NCBI RefSeq assembly: GCF_014200675.1
Contig: NZ_JACHCI010000002.1
Location: 475,038 to 539,037, forward strand
Direction: 5' to 3'
Source: Janthinobacterium saanense
GTDB taxonomy: Bacteria > Pseudomonadota > Gammaproteobacteria > Burkholderiales > Burkholderiaceae_D
Length of the DNA stretch: 64,000 nt
The notes under the pieces: model-generated
Told to the model about the DNA's origin: nothing
Databases searched by the model: none
The model's input: only the letters and a program-made list of their open reading frames with translations
Translations under genes and position numbers: made by a program
Shown: positions 1-9,292 of the stretch, piece after piece
Layout: every line of letters starts with the position of its first letter
Position numbering within the stretch: position 1 is the first letter of the stretch

Positions 1-930
1 AAACACTTGCCCATGCGACAGCTTGCGTTCGATCACCTTGCACACATAGATGCCTGATTCCGCCACCAGATAGCGGCCCAGCTCGAGATTCAGCCGCGTG
101 CCGGGCGAGACCGCCTGCAAGCGGTCCAGCTGGCGCTGCAAGCCGTCGGCCAGGGGCGCCAGGTCCAGCGCCTGGTCACCGGGAAAATACGGCACGCCAA
201 AGCCGCCGCCGATATTGAGCACGCGCAAGGGGCCAGGCGCATGATCGGCCAGGCGCAAGGCCAGTTCCACGCTTTGCCCCTGCGCTTCGGCCAGGGCCGT
301 GGCGCACAGGTTTTGCGAGCCCGTATAAATATGCAAGCCGTGAAACTCCAGCGCCATCTGCCGCAAACGGGCCAGCAAGGCCGGCACCTGCTCGGCATCC
401 AGGCCAAACGGCTGCGCGCCGCCGCCCATGCGCATGCCGGCGCGGCGCAGGGAAAAGTCGGGATTCACACGCACCGCCACCTTGCCCGCCACACCGAGCC
501 GCTCGCTGGCCAGCGCCACTCTTTCCAGCTGGACCAGCGATTCCACATTGATCAGCACGCCAGCGGCCACGGCGCAAGACAATTCGCCATCGCCCTTGCC
601 CGGCCCCGCAAAGCTGATGCGCTGCGCCGGCATGACGGTGTCGAGGGCGATGGCCAGCTCGCCGCCCGAGGCCACGTCGATGCCATCGACCAGGCCCGCC
701 AGGTATTGCACCACGGCCGGCATGGGATTGGCCTTCATCGCATAATGCAAATGCACGCCGGCCGGCAGCGCGGCCCGCAAACCGGCCACGCGGCGCGCGA
801 TATGCTGGCGCTCATAGGCATAAAACGGCGTGCGGCCCACCCGCTGGGCCAGACGGACCAGCGGCAAACCACCGAGCTGCAGCATGTCGCCGGCCACGGC
901 AAACTGCGTTTGCGGCGCATGCGCGATCAT
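1..930 (-). CDS. PLP-dependent decarboxylase, exosortase A system-associated (C-terminus outside window)
   Basis: This is a fold-type III PLP decarboxylase of the diaminopimelate/ornithine decarboxylase superfamily, in the subgroup found with exosortase A exopolysaccharide loci. The 310 residues present show the PLP-lysine motif HYAMKANP (Lys66), a glycine-rich phosphate-binding loop NIGGGFGVPYF near residue 230, and GRYLVAESG near the cut end. The family is about 400 residues, so the last quarter lies to the left of the window. The start ATG overlaps the stop of the upstream acyl-CoA ligase (ATGA), so the two are translationally coupled. The substrate is unknown; with the ligase and acyl carrier protein it may supply an amine or amino-acyl group for the polymer (inference). 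Confidence 0.88.
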   Translation of the reverse strand, partial: MIAHAPQTQFAVAGDMLQLGGLPLVRLAQRVGRTPFYAYERQHIARRVAGLRAALPAGVHLHYAMKANPMPAVVQYLAGLVDGIDVASGGELAIALDTVMPAQRISFAGPGKGDGELSCAVAAGVLINVESLVQLERVALASERLGVAGKVAVRVNPDFSLRRAGMRMGGGAQPFGLDAEQVPALLARLRQMALEFHGLHIYTGSQNLCATALAEAQGQSVELALRLADHAPGPLRVLNIGGGFGVPYFPGDQALDLAPLADGLQRQLDRLQAVSPGTRLNLELGRYLVAESGIYVCKVIERKLSHGQVF

Positions 931-2528
931 GTGTGGTCTCCATGGGCGGCGGCCAGTTCCGCCGCCAGCAGCGGCCGGTCTATCTTGCCGTTCGGATTGC
1001 GCGGCAGGCAGTCGCCACGGATCACGATGTACACGGGCACCATGTAAGCGGGCAAGCGCAGGCGGCAGGCGGCCAGCAGCGCGTCGCGGCTCAGTTCCAC
1101 GCCGGGGGCGGCCGTCACCAGCAAGGCAATCGCTGCACCCAGCACCGGATGCGGCACGCCGAGCGCCGCCGCTTCGCCCACCAGGCCGCTGGCATACACC
1201 ACTTCTTCAACCTCGGCCGGGCTGACCCGGTAGCCCGAAGTCTTGATCATGTCGTCATTGCGGCCGACAAAATACAGATAGCCATCCGCATCGCGGCGCA
1301 CCGTGTCGCCCGACCAGACGGCCAGTTCCGGCACCACCAGGCCCGCCGTCTGGGCCGGCAGCGGCTTGAAGCGCTCGGCCGTGCGCGCTGCATCGTTCCA
1401 ATAGCCGAGCGCCACCAGCGCGCCCCGGTGCACCAGTTCACCGGGCTCGTCCGCCTCGCAGACGCTGCCGTCCGGGCGCAGCACCAGCACTTCCGCATTC
1501 GGGATGGCCTGGCCGATGGAATCGGGCCGCCGCTCCAGCTGTTCCGGCGCCAGATAGGTGGAACGGAACGCTTCGGTCAAGCCATACATCAGGAAAATCT
1601 GCGTGCGCGGCAACGATAAACGTAAATGCTCGATGGTAGAGCGCTGCATCGCGCCGCCCGAATTGGTGATGTAGCGCAGCGGCGAAGACAAGGGCCAGCT
1701 CAGCTGCGACAACTGTATCCACAAGGGCGGCACGGCGGCCAGGCCCGTGATCGCTTCCTGTTCCACCGTTTCGATGATGTCGCGCAGCAGCAGATAATTC
1801 ATCAGCACGGCGCAGGCGCCGCTGGCAAAGGCCGTCGTCAGCTGGCTCAAGCCATAATCAAAACTGAGCGGCAAGACACACAGGATGCGGTCTTCCGGCG
1901 TATTGCGCAGATAGCTGGCAACGCTGAGCGCGCCGCTCACCATATTCCGGTGCGACAAGACCACGCCCTTGGGCCGGCCCGTGCTGCCCGAGGTGTACAA
2001 AATGGCCGCCATGTCGGTATCGATCACGACGTGCGGCGCCATCGGGATATCGGCGCCGGCCGCCAGCAAGGACTTCCATGCCATGATGGGCAGCGCGCTG
2101 GCGGGCAGCTCATCATGGCCGGTCACAATAATCGTGCGCAAGTCCGGACAGGCCGCCAGCGCCGGCGCCAGCTGGGCCAGCCGTTCGCGCGAGGTGACCA
2201 GGATGCTGACGTTGCAATCGGCAAGTATGTAGGCTAGCTGCTGCGGCTTGAGCAAGGGATTGACGGGGACGAAGACGCCGCCGGCGGCCGCCGCGCCAAA
2301 CATGGCCGTCACATTTTCGGGACATTTTTCCAGGTAGACGGCGACTCTTTCCGCGCGCCGCAGCCCCAGGCTCAGCAAGGCCGAGGCGCAATCGCGCACG
2401 CGACGGGCCAGTTCTGTATAACTGAGCAGCTTTTCCTGGGACGGATAAGCAGCAGGATAAGACAGCGCCGGCGTGCCAGGTGCGCGCTGCGCCGTCTCGA
2501 AAATGAAGTCGTGTAGTAGTGTCGCCAT
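927..2528 (-). CDS. Acyl-CoA ligase (AMP-forming), exosortase A system-associated
   Basis: This 533-residue protein belongs to the ANL adenylating superfamily and activates a carboxylate as an acyl-adenylate for transfer to CoA or a carrier protein. The ATP-binding loop YTSGSTGRPKG is at residues 178-188. MYGLTEAF, YFVGRNDDMIKTSGYR and the C-terminal NPNGKIDR with the catalytic lysine follow in normal order. The ATG at 2528 is chosen because AGGGA precedes it at good spacing and the reading begins MATLLHDF; an upstream in-frame extension to 2648 has no ribosome site. It is the first gene of a minus-strand pair with the decarboxylase, divergent from the ACP/hydrolase operon. The acyl substrate cannot be read from the sequence. 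Confidence 0.9.
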   Translation of the reverse strand: MATLLHDFIFETAQRAPGTPALSYPAAYPSQEKLLSYTELARRVRDCASALLSLGLRRAERVAVYLEKCPENVTAMFGAAAAGGVFVPVNPLLKPQQLAYILADCNVSILVTSRERLAQLAPALAACPDLRTIIVTGHDELPASALPIMAWKSLLAAGADIPMAPHVVIDTDMAAILYTSGSTGRPKGVVLSHRNMVSGALSVASYLRNTPEDRILCVLPLSFDYGLSQLTTAFASGACAVLMNYLLLRDIIETVEQEAITGLAAVPPLWIQLSQLSWPLSSPLRYITNSGGAMQRSTIEHLRLSLPRTQIFLMYGLTEAFRSTYLAPEQLERRPDSIGQAIPNAEVLVLRPDGSVCEADEPGELVHRGALVALGYWNDAARTAERFKPLPAQTAGLVVPELAVWSGDTVRRDADGYLYFVGRNDDMIKTSGYRVSPAEVEEVVYASGLVGEAAALGVPHPVLGAAIALLVTAAPGVELSRDALLAACRLRLPAYMVPVYIVIRGDCLPRNPNGKIDRPLLAAELAAAHGDHT

Positions 2529-2764
2529 GGTTTTGTCCCTGTCTTTCAACCCTGTTACGGAGCACCGGCAGACGGCCGCGCTCCCCGATGCCCAGGCAAG
2601 CTGCCCCATGCATCCCGCTATGATTGGGAAAAATGACAAGATCGACATTGATTTTTATCAACTAAAACAGCAAGCGCGACAGCTTGAGACAACGCAACAC
2701 TGACGCGCCCGGCTGCGCTCTAATGAATAGCGTAGCCTAGCCAGGCGCCTCCAGCGTAACCGCC

Positions 2765-3532
2765 ATGCCATTCAACACCGCACAACGCATCCGCAACAGC
2801 ATCGCCGAACTGGGCTGGCGCGACAGCGCCTGGCACGCACTGGCGCGCTTGCTGCAGCGTGTGCCAGGGCAGCGCTGCGCCTTGCACCGCTATCAGTTCG
2901 TGGCGCAAGCCGTGGCGCCCGGCACCCTGTGCGGTGGGCGCGGCAAGTCTGTCGTGGTCACGCCGTGCGTGGATATCGAGACGCTGCCGCCCGCTTCGCA
3001 GCGTCCGCCACGTCCACCGGCCACCTTGCAAGCGCGTTTCCGCCAGGGCGCGCGCTGCCTGCTGGCCCACTCTTCACAAGCACCGCTGGCCGGCTGGCTA
3101 TGGATGGTGCCCGGCGCCTGCCAGGAAGACGAGGTGCGCGCCCGTTACGTGCTGCCGTCGCCGCAATCGTCGTGGGATCTCGACGTATGGGTGCAGCCGG
3201 AACTGCGCGGCGGCCTGGTCTTCGCCCGCCTGTGGGAAGAAGCCAATACCGTGCTGCATGCACAGGGAGTGCGCTGGTCGTGCAGCCGCATCTCGCGCTT
3301 CAACCTGGCCTCGATGGCCGCCCACGCACGTCTGGGTACGCTGGATCTGGGCACGGCGACCTTTTTGCGCTGCGGCCGCTGGCAATGGATGGTGGCCAGC
3401 CGGCCGCCCTATCTGCACCTGTCACGCCGGGCAGATAGCTTCCCCAGCTTCATTTTCGACACCAGCGGCTTGCCGCACATTCCTTCCCTGGAGCTGACAT
3501 GCCGCATCCTGAAACAATCAACGACACCGTAA
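2765..3532 (+). CDS. GNAT-like acyltransferase of the exosortase cluster
   Basis: This 255-residue protein begins the plus-strand operon. The central and C-terminal part reads like an acyl-CoA N-acyltransferase fold. The stretch WDLDVWVQPELRGGLVFARL resembles the beta4 strand and acyl-CoA loop of GNATs. RFNLASMAAHARLGTLDLG resembles the conserved 'N..S...H..LG' segment. I see no signal peptide or membrane helix. Its end overlaps the carrier-protein gene by 34 bases, which suggests translational coupling and a joint role, perhaps transfer of an acyl group from the carrier protein. The GNAT assignment is by fold-level pattern only, and the start has no strong ribosome site. Confidence 0.6.
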   Translation: MPFNTAQRIRNSIAELGWRDSAWHALARLLQRVPGQRCALHRYQFVAQAVAPGTLCGGRGKSVVVTPCVDIETLPPASQRPPRPPATLQARFRQGARCLLAHSSQAPLAGWLWMVPGACQEDEVRARYVLPSPQSSWDLDVWVQPELRGGLVFARLWEEANTVLHAQGVRWSCSRISRFNLASMAAHARLGTLDLGTATFLRCGRWQWMVASRPPYLHLSRRADSFPSFIFDTSGLPHIPSLELTCRILKQSTTP

Positions 3533-3768
3533 GCACCGCCGTCCAGCAACTGCTCTGCCTGACCCTGGGACTGGGCACGCGGCCCCTGACGGCAGAAACG
3601 CCGCTGCTGGGCAGCTTGCCTGAACTCGATTCCATGGCCGTCATCAGCGTGATCGCCGCGCTGGAAGGCCAATTCGGCTTCGAGGTGGCCGACGACGAGA
3701 TCCATGCGCGCCACTTCGCCACGGTGGGCAGCCTGAGCGATTTTGTCCGCGCCCGGCTGATGACATGA
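3499..3768 (+). CDS. Acyl carrier protein, exosortase A system-associated
   Basis: This 89-residue acyl/peptidyl carrier protein has the phosphopantetheine attachment serine in PELDSMAVIS (Ser45), followed by the usual helix-2 pattern. GGAG precedes the ATG by five bases, inside the end of the upstream gene, and the stop overlaps the next start (ATGA). Such stand-alone carriers accompany the acyl-CoA ligase of exosortase A loci; the ligase lies about 1 kb away, divergently. The carrier probably holds the acyl group activated by the ligase (inference from co-occurrence). Confidence 0.88.
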   Translation: MPHPETINDTVSTAVQQLLCLTLGLGTRPLTAETPLLGSLPELDSMAVISVIAALEGQFGFEVADDEIHARHFATVGSLSDFVRARLMT

Positions 3769-4655
3769 TGCGCGCTATACCTTCAAGCGCCAGCCTGCTG
3801 CCCTTCTTCCTGCCCGCCAGCGGCGGCCAGCGCTATTGTCTGCTGCACCTGCCTGCGCCTGAATCGGGGCAAAAGAGGCCCTCGCGCGGCGGCATCGTGT
3901 ACCTGCATCCGTTTGCAGAAGAACTCAATAAAAGCCGGCGCGTGGCGGCGCTGCAGGCACGCGCCTTCGCCGACGCCGGCTACAGCGTGCTGCAGATCGA
4001 TCTGCATGGCTGCGGCGATAGCAGCGGCGACTTCTCCGATGCGCGCTGGCCCATCTGGCGCAACGATGTGCACCTGGCCTGCGCCTGGCTGCAGCAAAGG
4101 GTCAGCGGGCCATTGACCTTGTGGGGCGTGCGCCTGGGCGCGCTGCTGGCGCTCGACATCGCCCGCCACCCGCCAGTGCCACTGGCCCGTTTGCTGCTGT
4201 GGCAGCCCGAGCTGGTGGGCCGGCGCAGCATGGACCAGTTCCTGCGCCTGCGCCTGGCTGCGCGCATGCTGGCCGATAACGGCCCGAAGGAAGCGGCTGG
4301 CCATGCGCGCGCGCAGCTGGCGGCCGGCCAGAGCATCGAAGTGGCCGGCTATACTTTGGCCCCCGAGCTGGTGCACGCCATCGACGACATCGATGCAGCC
4401 AGGCTGGCGCCCACGCTTCCCGTGTATTGGCTTGAATACGGCGCCAGCACCGGACCAAACACCTTGCCCGCGCCAGCCGCGCGCCTGGCCCAGCGCTGGC
4501 GCGACGAAGGCGCACAGCTGCAACTGGCAGTCTTCGGCGATGGCGCTTTCTGGTCCAGCGCAGAGATCATGGAATGCCCGCAACTGCTGCAGGCCACCCG
4601 CCAGTTGTGCGACGACTGGATGACTGAAGCGGGGAGCGTGCCGCATGGCCGATGA
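3765..4655 (+). CDS. Exosortase A system-associated hydrolase 2 (alpha/beta fold)
   Basis: This 296-residue alpha/beta-hydrolase-like protein is of the type found beside the carrier protein in exosortase A loci. It shows YLHPFAEELNKSRR at residues 46-59, a motif I associate with this family, and LHGCGDSSGDF at 80-90. The position of the nucleophile elbow reads G-V-R-L-G (residues 121-125), with Arg where Ser/Cys/Asp is expected, so classical hydrolase activity is doubtful. It overlaps the carrier gene by 4 bases and the next hydrolase by 11. Its role in polymer modification or acyl transfer is unknown. Confidence 0.85.
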   Translation: MMRAIPSSASLLPFFLPASGGQRYCLLHLPAPESGQKRPSRGGIVYLHPFAEELNKSRRVAALQARAFADAGYSVLQIDLHGCGDSSGDFSDARWPIWRNDVHLACAWLQQRVSGPLTLWGVRLGALLALDIARHPPVPLARLLLWQPELVGRRSMDQFLRLRLAARMLADNGPKEAAGHARAQLAAGQSIEVAGYTLAPELVHAIDDIDAARLAPTLPVYWLEYGASTGPNTLPAPAARLAQRWRDEGAQLQLAVFGDGAFWSSAEIMECPQLLQATRQLCDDWMTEAGSVPHGR

Positions 4656-5490
4656 CCATCAACAGACTCCTTGCCAGGAGCTGGCGCTGCGCTTCAGCTG
4701 TGGCGATGAAAAACTGATAGGCATCCTCAGCCTGCCGCGCACACCCGGCCCGCGCGGGGTGCTGATCGTCACGGGCGGGCCGCAATACCGGGCCGGCAGC
4801 CATCGCCAGTTCACCTTGCTGGCACGCAGGCTGGCGGCCCAAGGTTTTCCCGTGCTGCGTTTCGATTACCGGGGCATGGGCGACAGCGAAGGCCAGGTGC
4901 GCGACTACCGCAGCATCACCGGCGACATCGACAGCGCGCTGCTCCAGTTCTTCCATAGCGTGCCCGCGCTGCGCGAAGTGATACTGTGGGGACTATGCGA
5001 TGGCGCCACGGCTGCCGCCTGCCATGCGCCACGCGACGCGCGCATCACAGGGCTGGTCTTGCTCAACCCCTGGGTGCGCAGTCCGGCCAGCCTGGCGCGC
5101 ACCACCTTGCGCCATTATTATCTGCGCCGCCTGGGGCAAGGGGACTTCTGGCGCAAGCTGGCCGGCGGCGGTCTGCATTGGGCGGCCAGCCTGGCTACCC
5201 TGCGCAGCACGGCGGCCGACGCCGCACTGACCGAGGCCGAGCTGCCGCAGGCGGAGCTGTACCACGCGCTGTGCCAGTTTCAGGGCAAGGTGTTCATCAT
5301 ACTGAGCGGAGAAGACCTGGGCGCCCGCGAATGGGACCAGCTGATCAAAACATCGAGTGCCTGGCGCACGCTGGCCAGCTGCGCGCCATGGCAGCACGCC
5401 CACATCGCTGGCGCCAACCATACCTTCGCCAGCGCCGCCTGGCGTGCCCAGGTCGAACACGCATGCCTGGCCTGGATGCGCCCATGCTAA
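4645..5490 (+). CDS. Exosortase A system-associated hydrolase 1 (alpha/beta fold)
   Basis: This 281-residue alpha/beta hydrolase has IVTGGPQYRAGSHRQF at 41-56 and LRFDYRGMGDSEG at 71-83, both typical of the first hydrolase in exosortase A clusters. The nucleophile elbow is G-L-C-D-G (116-120), so the nucleophile is probably Cys118. A C-terminal HIAGANHTF supplies the candidate catalytic His. GGGGAG precedes the start, which lies inside the previous gene, and the glycosyltransferase start overlaps its end. Acyl transfer or cleavage on a polymer intermediate is possible; no substrate can be named. Confidence 0.86.
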   Translation: MADDHQQTPCQELALRFSCGDEKLIGILSLPRTPGPRGVLIVTGGPQYRAGSHRQFTLLARRLAAQGFPVLRFDYRGMGDSEGQVRDYRSITGDIDSALLQFFHSVPALREVILWGLCDGATAAACHAPRDARITGLVLLNPWVRSPASLARTTLRHYYLRRLGQGDFWRKLAGGGLHWAASLATLRSTAADAALTEAELPQAELYHALCQFQGKVFIILSGEDLGAREWDQLIKTSSAWRTLASCAPWQHAHIAGANHTFASAAWRAQVEHACLAWMRPC

Positions 5491-6725
5491 AACGCGTCCT
5501 GATGATCGCCTATCACTACCCGCCGCTGCAGGGCGGCAGCGGCATCTTGCGCACCCGGGGTTTTGTCCGCCATTTACCTGCCCACGGCTGGCAGCCGCTG
5601 CTGCTGTGCCCCAGCCCCGGCGCGTATGGGCAAACAGGGGACATCGGCGCGGACCCGGCGATAGTGCACCGCAGCCTGGCGCTGGACGCGGGCCGCCATC
5701 TGGCGATCAGGGGCCGTTATCCACGCTGGCTGGCGCTGCCCGACCGCTGGAGCTCCTGGTGGCTGAGCGCCGTGCCGGCAGGCCTGCGCATGATCAAACA
5801 ATACCAACCTGACGCGATCTGGTCTACCTACCCGATCGCCACCGCCCACCTGATCGCCCTCACCCTGCAAAAACTCAGCGGCCTGCCGTGGATCGCCGAC
5901 CAGCGCGACCCCATGCTGGACGATAGCGACAGCGGCGCGCTGTATCCGGCCGATCCGCGCCTTTACCGCATGCATGGCTGGATAGAACAGCGGATCGCGG
6001 CCGGCAGCGCCGCCATCGTCTGCACCACGCCGGGCGCGGTGCGCATGCACCGCCGGCGCCTGGCCCACGCGCGCTGCGTGCTGATTGAAAACGGCCATGA
6101 CGAGGAAGACTACAGTAGCACTACACGGCCTGGTGACCGGCCCGGTGAGCGCTTCGTGCTGCTGCACAGCGGCGTGATCTACCCGTCCGAACGCGATCCG
6201 CAGCAGCTGTTCGCAGCGCTGGCCAGCTTGCAAGCACAAGGAGTGCTGGCGCCGCATAATTTCCAGCTGCTGCTGCGCGCCACCGGCCACGATGCCTGGC
6301 TGGCCAGCCTGCTCGTCAACTATGGCGTCACCGGCCTGGTCACGCTGGCGCCCTTGCAAACCCATGCGGCCGCACTGCAGGAAATGCAAACGGCTGATGG
6401 TTTGCTGTTGCTGCAGGCCGCCAATTGCAATAGCCAGATACCCGCCAAGCTGTATGAATACCTGCGCTGCCGCCGGCCCGTGCTGGCTTTGACCGACCTG
6501 GCCGGCGACAGCGCGGCCAGGCTGCGTTTGTGCGGCATAACCACCATCGGCCAGCTGGACAGCGCCAGCGATTGCGCGCGCGCGCTGATGCATTTCATGA
6601 CACTGGCACGCCAGGGCCAGGCACCGCTGGCCAGCGCCGCATCCATCGTCCAACAATCGCGGTCAGCCCGGGCCGGCGCCCTGGCCACGCTGCTGCATGA
6701 AGTTTGCCACCGGAGTCCGCCATGA
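5484..6725 (+). CDS. Glycosyltransferase, GT4-like (GT-B fold)
   Basis: This 413-residue cytoplasmic glycosyltransferase most likely adds a sugar to the exosortase-linked exopolysaccharide. The N-terminal MIAYHYPPLQGGSGILRT resembles the acceptor-binding start of GT4 enzymes. The C-terminal domain contains FVLLHSGVIYPSERDP and IPAKLYEYLRCRRPVLAL, the region that contacts the nucleotide sugar in this fold. The ATG at 5484 overlaps the hydrolase stop and agrees with the family N-terminus, although the frame stays open further upstream. It is the sixth gene of the tightly coupled operon and overlaps the next gene by 4 bases. Confidence 0.82.
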   Translation: MLKRVLMIAYHYPPLQGGSGILRTRGFVRHLPAHGWQPLLLCPSPGAYGQTGDIGADPAIVHRSLALDAGRHLAIRGRYPRWLALPDRWSSWWLSAVPAGLRMIKQYQPDAIWSTYPIATAHLIALTLQKLSGLPWIADQRDPMLDDSDSGALYPADPRLYRMHGWIEQRIAAGSAAIVCTTPGAVRMHRRRLAHARCVLIENGHDEEDYSSTTRPGDRPGERFVLLHSGVIYPSERDPQQLFAALASLQAQGVLAPHNFQLLLRATGHDAWLASLLVNYGVTGLVTLAPLQTHAAALQEMQTADGLLLLQAANCNSQIPAKLYEYLRCRRPVLALTDLAGDSAARLRLCGITTIGQLDSASDCARALMHFMTLARQGQAPLASAASIVQQSRSARAGALATLLHEVCHRSPP

Positions 6726-7378
6726 AAATCAGTGCGCTAGTGTTGTTGATGCCTTGGTGCGCCATGGCCAGCACAAGCTGTCCGCCTTACGTCAAGCACG
6801 ATCCGGGCGGCGACTACACGAATGCGCAAGACCGTACCGGCCTGACGGTGGTCGAGCAATTCCATTTCAATCAGGGCGTGGAAAAACTGGTGAAAGGCAT
6901 GACGGGCAGCCTGGGCAACGATATCAGCTACACACTGGAGCACTTCCCCAATCACCACCGGGCCTTGTCGGCCATGGCCAGACTGGGCCTGCGCGACAAG
7001 AGCGTGCAACCGGTGGGCGCGCGCTACACGATCAACTGTTATTTTGAGCGCGCCATCGCCTACGCGCCCGCCGACGCGACGGCGCGCTCCGTGTTCGGCA
7101 GCTATCTGCTGGCGACGGGACAGCAGGACGCCGCGCTGGAACAATTGCGCGAGGCGGGCCGGTTGGCGCCCGGGCAGGCCACCATCCAGTACAACCTGGG
7201 CTTGATGTACATGAAAAAAAAGGATTATGCGCAGGCGCTGGCCTACGCGCACAAGGCCTACGCGCTGGGCTTTCCGCTGCCGGGGCTGAAGAACCAGCTG
7301 AAAAAAGCTGGCAAGTGGCAAGAGCCACCTCCACCGCCTGTCGCTGAAAACGCGCCTGACCTCCCTAGCGGGGAATAA
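6722..7378 (+). CDS. Exported TPR-repeat protein
   Basis: This 218-residue protein starts with a cleavable-looking signal sequence (MKISALVLLMPWCAMAS). About two TPR units follow: ARSVFGSYLLATGQQDAALE near 120-140 and IQYNLGLMYMKKKDYAQALA near 150-170. It probably acts in the periplasm as an assembly or scaffold factor. The start overlaps the glycosyltransferase stop (ATGA), making it the last member of the operon. The proline-rich tail ends 15 bases from the convergent purT. I do not recognise a named family. Confidence 0.75.
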   Translation: MKISALVLLMPWCAMASTSCPPYVKHDPGGDYTNAQDRTGLTVVEQFHFNQGVEKLVKGMTGSLGNDISYTLEHFPNHHRALSAMARLGLRDKSVQPVGARYTINCYFERAIAYAPADATARSVFGSYLLATGQQDAALEQLREAGRLAPGQATIQYNLGLMYMKKKDYAQALAYAHKAYALGFPLPGLKNQLKKAGKWQEPPPPPVAENAPDLPSGE

Positions 7379-7393
7379 GCACTGGCCGCTTGA

Positions 7394-8614
7394 TCAGCGG
7401 GCGACTGGCTTGACCTTCGATGCCGCCAGCACGGCACGTTCACGCGCCGTATCGATATCGTCGGCGGTGGCCAGCGCCACGCCCATGCGGCGGCGGGCGA
7501 ACGATTCGGGCTTGCCGAACAGGCGCAAGTCGGCGCCAGGCACGCGCAAGGCTTCAGCCACGCCTTCGAAGGCGATGCCTTTTGCTTCCAGCTGGCCGTA
7601 GATGACGGCCGAGGCAGCCGGCGAGCGCAGCGCCACGTTGACGGGCAAGCCCAAGATCGCCTTGGCGTGCAGCTCGAATTCGCTTTGCAGCTGGCTGGCC
7701 ATGGTCACCATGCCCGTGTCGTGCGGACGCGGGCTCACTTCCGAAAACCACACCATGTCGCCCTTGACGAACAGCTCCACGCCGAACAGGCCCAGGCCGC
7801 CCAGGTTGTCCGTCACCTTGCGCGCGATTTCGCGCGAACGCTCCAGCGCCAGCTCCGCCATGCGCGCCGGCTGCCACGATTCGACGTAATCGCCCTGCAC
7901 CTGGCGATGGCCGATCGGCTCGCAAAACTGCGTCTCGATCTGGCCCGACGCACCGACGGCGCGCACCGTCAGCAAGGTGATTTCATAGTCGAAATCGATA
8001 AAGCCCTCGACGATCACGCGGCCCGAATCGACCCTCCCGCCGCTGGCCGCATAATTCCACGCCGTTTCCACGTCTTGCGGACCATCGAGCCTGGACTGGC
8101 CCTTGCCCGATGACGACATGACAGGTTTCACCACGCAAGGGAAACCGATTTCCTGGCAGGCGGTCTGCAATTCCTGCAAACTGCTGGCGAAGCGGTAGGG
8201 TGACGTAGCCACTCCCAGCTCTTCGGCGGCCAGGCAGCGTATGCCTTCGCGGTTCATCGTCAGCACGGCGGCGCGTGCGTTCGGGATGCAGGTGATCTGG
8301 CCAGCCGCTTCCAGCGCGGCCAGGGTGTCGGTGGCGATGGCTTCGATTTCCGGCACGATCAGGTCCGGCTTTTCCAGGGCGATCAGCGCAGCCAGGGCCA
8401 CGCCGTCGCTCATGTCGATCACGTGCGAACGGTGCGCCACCGGATGGCCGGGCGCGTTCGGATAACGGTCGACGGCGATCACTTCCACGCCCAGGCGCTG
8501 CAGCGAAATGATCACTTCCTTGCCCAGTTCACCGGAGCCCAGCAGCATGACTTTGATGGCGGTGGACGACAAGGGAGTACCGAAGGTGCGGGGAGTCTGG
8601 ATAGCGTTGGTCAT
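7394..8614 (-). CDS. purT: Formate-dependent phosphoribosylglycinamide formyltransferase
   Basis: PurT makes formyl-GAR from GAR, formate and ATP in purine synthesis, independently of tetrahydrofolate. The 406-residue protein is a full-length ATP-grasp enzyme. [20 protein letters not shown] begins the first domain, [16 protein letters not shown] is the ATP-grasp core, and [16 protein letters not shown] is the metal-binding C-terminal motif. The ATG at 8614 gives the N-terminus closest to known PurT; another in-frame ATG lies 12 bases upstream, and neither has a strong ribosome site. It is monocistronic, convergent with the TPR gene and divergent from the iron-sigma gene. Confidence 0.95.
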   Translation of the reverse strand: MTNAIQTPRTFGTPLSSTAIKVMLLGSGELGKEVIISLQRLGVEVIAVDRYPNAPGHPVAHRSHVIDMSDGVALAALIALEKPDLIVPEIEAIATDTLAALEAAGQITCIPNARAAVLTMNREGIRCLAAEELGVATSPYRFASSLQELQTACQEIGFPCVVKPVMSSSGKGQSRLDGPQDVETAWNYAASGGRVDSGRVIVEGFIDFDYEITLLTVRAVGASGQIETQFCEPIGHRQVQGDYVESWQPARMAELALERSREIARKVTDNLGGLGLFGVELFVKGDMVWFSEVSPRPHDTGMVTMASQLQSEFELHAKAILGLPVNVALRSPAASAVIYGQLEAKGIAFEGVAEALRVPGADLRLFGKPESFARRRMGVALATADDIDTARERAVLAASKVKPVAR

Positions 8615-8742
8615 GTAAACGATCATGGTGAACGAAGGATGGCCCGGACTATAACAAATGCAGGCCGCTTTGGGCAGGGTGCGCTCCTATCGTGTCCCCC
8701 TTGCCCGAGGTTCTTGCCAATTTGCTTAGTCAATGCAATAAT

Positions 8743-8757
8743 TGAGAATGATTCTCA
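8743..8757. promoter_or_regulatory. Fur box upstream of the FecI-type sigma gene
   Basis: TGAGAATGATTCTCA is a perfect 7-1-7 inverted repeat 22 bases before the sigma-factor ATG, very close to the Fur consensus half-site TGATAAT. It implies repression of the sigma/anti-sigma pair when iron is plentiful, as for fecIR and related systems. Site identity is by sequence only. Confidence 0.85.
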
Positions 8758-8779
8758 GTTAAAGTCATACCCAAAGTCC

Positions 8780-9292
8780 ATGAGCCACGCCGCGCCACCC
8801 GACCTGTCCACCCTGTACAGCGCCCATCACGGCTGGCTGCAAGGCTGGCTGCGGCTCAAGCTGGGCAGCGGCGCCGATGCGGCCGACGTGGCGCACGATA
8901 CCTTTTTGCGTTTGCTGCAGCGGCAGGACAGACCACGGCCGCAACCCGTGTTTCGCGAACCGCGCGCCTACCTGACACGCATCGCGCAAGGCCTGGTGAT
9001 CGACCATTACCGGCGCCGCGACGTGGAACACGCGTATCTGCAGGCGCTCGCCGCCCTGCCCGAGCCGACGGCGCCCTCGCCTGAAACCCGTTTGCTGATC
9101 ATCGACACCCTGGTGCGCCTCGATACGGCGCTCGATGCACTCAAGCCGCGCGCGCGCCAGGCATTCTTGCTGGCGCAGCTAGATGGCTTGACGGGGCCGG
9201 CCATCGCCGCAGAACTCAATATTTCACTGGCCACCGTCGAACGCGACCTGGCCAGCGCCTGGCGTGCCTGCTACCGCGTGTATTTTTCATGA
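8780..9292 (+). CDS. FecI-type ECF sigma factor
   Basis: This 170-residue extracytoplasmic-function sigma factor is of the iron-uptake class. Region 2 is seen in DAADVAHDTFLRLLQR and in AYLTRIAQGLVIDHYRRR. Region 4, the -35-binding helix-turn-helix, is LTGPAIAAELNISLATVERD near the C-terminus. The frame is open upstream, but the ATG at 8780 matches the family length and sits just downstream of the Fur box. It overlaps the fecR-like gene (ATGA) and presumably drives the TonB receptor gene when the receptor is occupied. Confidence 0.92.
   Translation: MSHAAPPDLSTLYSAHHGWLQGWLRLKLGSGADAADVAHDTFLRLLQRQDRPRPQPVFREPRAYLTRIAQGLVIDHYRRRDVEHAYLQALAALPEPTAPSPETRLLIIDTLVRLDTALDALKPRARQAFLLAQLDGLTGPAIAAELNISLATVERDLASAWRACYRVYFS

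Noticed and set aside
241..1047. Plus-strand frame of 268 codons opposite the decarboxylase
   Set aside because: It is an antisense shadow in GC-rich DNA, rich in His/Gln/Arg, with no domain pattern; the minus-strand frame matches a known family.
4986..5483. Extension of the glycosyltransferase frame back through the hydrolase gene
   Set aside because: It is a shadow frame inside the hydrolase; the MLKRVLMIAYHYPP start at 5484 is typical of the family.
8423..8779. Long N-terminal extension of the FecI-type sigma factor
   Set aside because: It runs antisense through purT and over the Fur box; the ATG at 8780 gives the normal family length.
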